Source: Candidatus Aminicenantota bacterium (GTDB lineage Bacteria > Acidobacteriota > UBA6911 > RPQK01 > JAJDTT01). From it: 5,575 nt of DNA. Every line of letters starts with the position of its first letter. Position 1 is the first letter of the stretch. The stretch is from NCBI GenBank assembly GCA_026706325.1, contig JAPOYZ010000198.1:1-5575 (forward strand), read 5' to 3'. Below, in pieces: positions 5,486 through 5,575 of this stretch. The notes beneath the pieces are model-generated. The model was not told the DNA's origin. It saw nothing but the letters and a program-made list of their open reading frames with translations, and ran no database searches. The position numbers and the translations under genes were made by a program.

Positions 5486-5575
5486 GTCTGGTTGTGGCTC
5501 AAAACGGGTCTTCCGTAAGAACAAGGTAATACGGAAATCCGATTCAGATTCTGTCAACCAAGATTCATAACCACG
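5486..5575. other. AT-richer non-coding end of the window
   Basis: No convincing gene is visible after the last stop codon. From about 5500 the composition falls clearly below the GC content of the rest of the window. It contains one short hairpin (5511-5536) and then a run of A/T-rich words. It may be the 3' end of the operon followed by the promoter region of a gene beyond the edge; nothing decisive can be said. Confidence 0.5.
5511..5536. repeat. Short 7-bp inverted repeat downstream of the operon
   Basis: TTCCGTA (5511-5517) is the reverse complement of TACGGAA (5530-5536), with a 12-base loop, 25 bases after the last stop codon. The stem is short and A/T-rich and no T-run follows, so a terminator role is only possible. 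It could equally be a protein-binding dyad upstream of the next gene. Confidence 0.35.

Overview
The window is GC-rich (roughly 60-65% by eye) bacterial chromosome with densely packed genes, all on the + strand. I cannot assign a genus. High GC, a secreted PhoD-type phosphatase, a long-form HisG and a REP/MITE-like intergenic palindrome would suit a soil or marine Acidobacteriota-like or related environmental lineage, but that is a weak inference.

Left part (1-1680): the last 29 codons of one PhoD-like metallophosphatase, then directly abutting its stop codon a complete 529-residue paralogue with a signal peptide. The two C-termini are nearly identical (24/29 residues, 77/90 bases by hand count), so this is a tandem duplication of a secreted phosphatase/phosphodiesterase gene.

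Middle (1681-1989): a 309-base gap without a credible gene, mostly occupied by nested palindromes. A perfect 16-bp inverted repeat (1712-1755) overlaps a 167-base imperfect palindrome (about 1732-1898, centred near 1815). Its ends are 22-base inverted repeats (19/22 matching) terminating in TTAA. This looks like a REP- or MITE-type element.

Right part (1990-5485): five genes spaced so tightly (2-nt gap, 4-nt overlap, 1-nt overlap, 10-nt gap) that they are very probably one operon: a PLP-dependent D-cysteine desulfhydrase-type enzyme, hisI (phosphoribosyl-AMP cyclohydrolase), hisG (long-form ATP phosphoribosyltransferase), a short-chain dehydrogenase/reductase and a small carboxymuconolactone decarboxylase-family protein. 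HisG and HisI are steps 1 and 3 of histidine synthesis; HisE (step 2) is not fused to HisI and not in the window, so the rest of the pathway must be elsewhere. Histidine genes between a cysteine-type lyase and two catabolic-looking enzymes are the most unusual feature of the coding part. The last 90 bases (5486-5575) are non-coding and visibly more AT-rich.

I found no RNA gene, CRISPR array, transposase or clearly novel multi-gene defence-type system.
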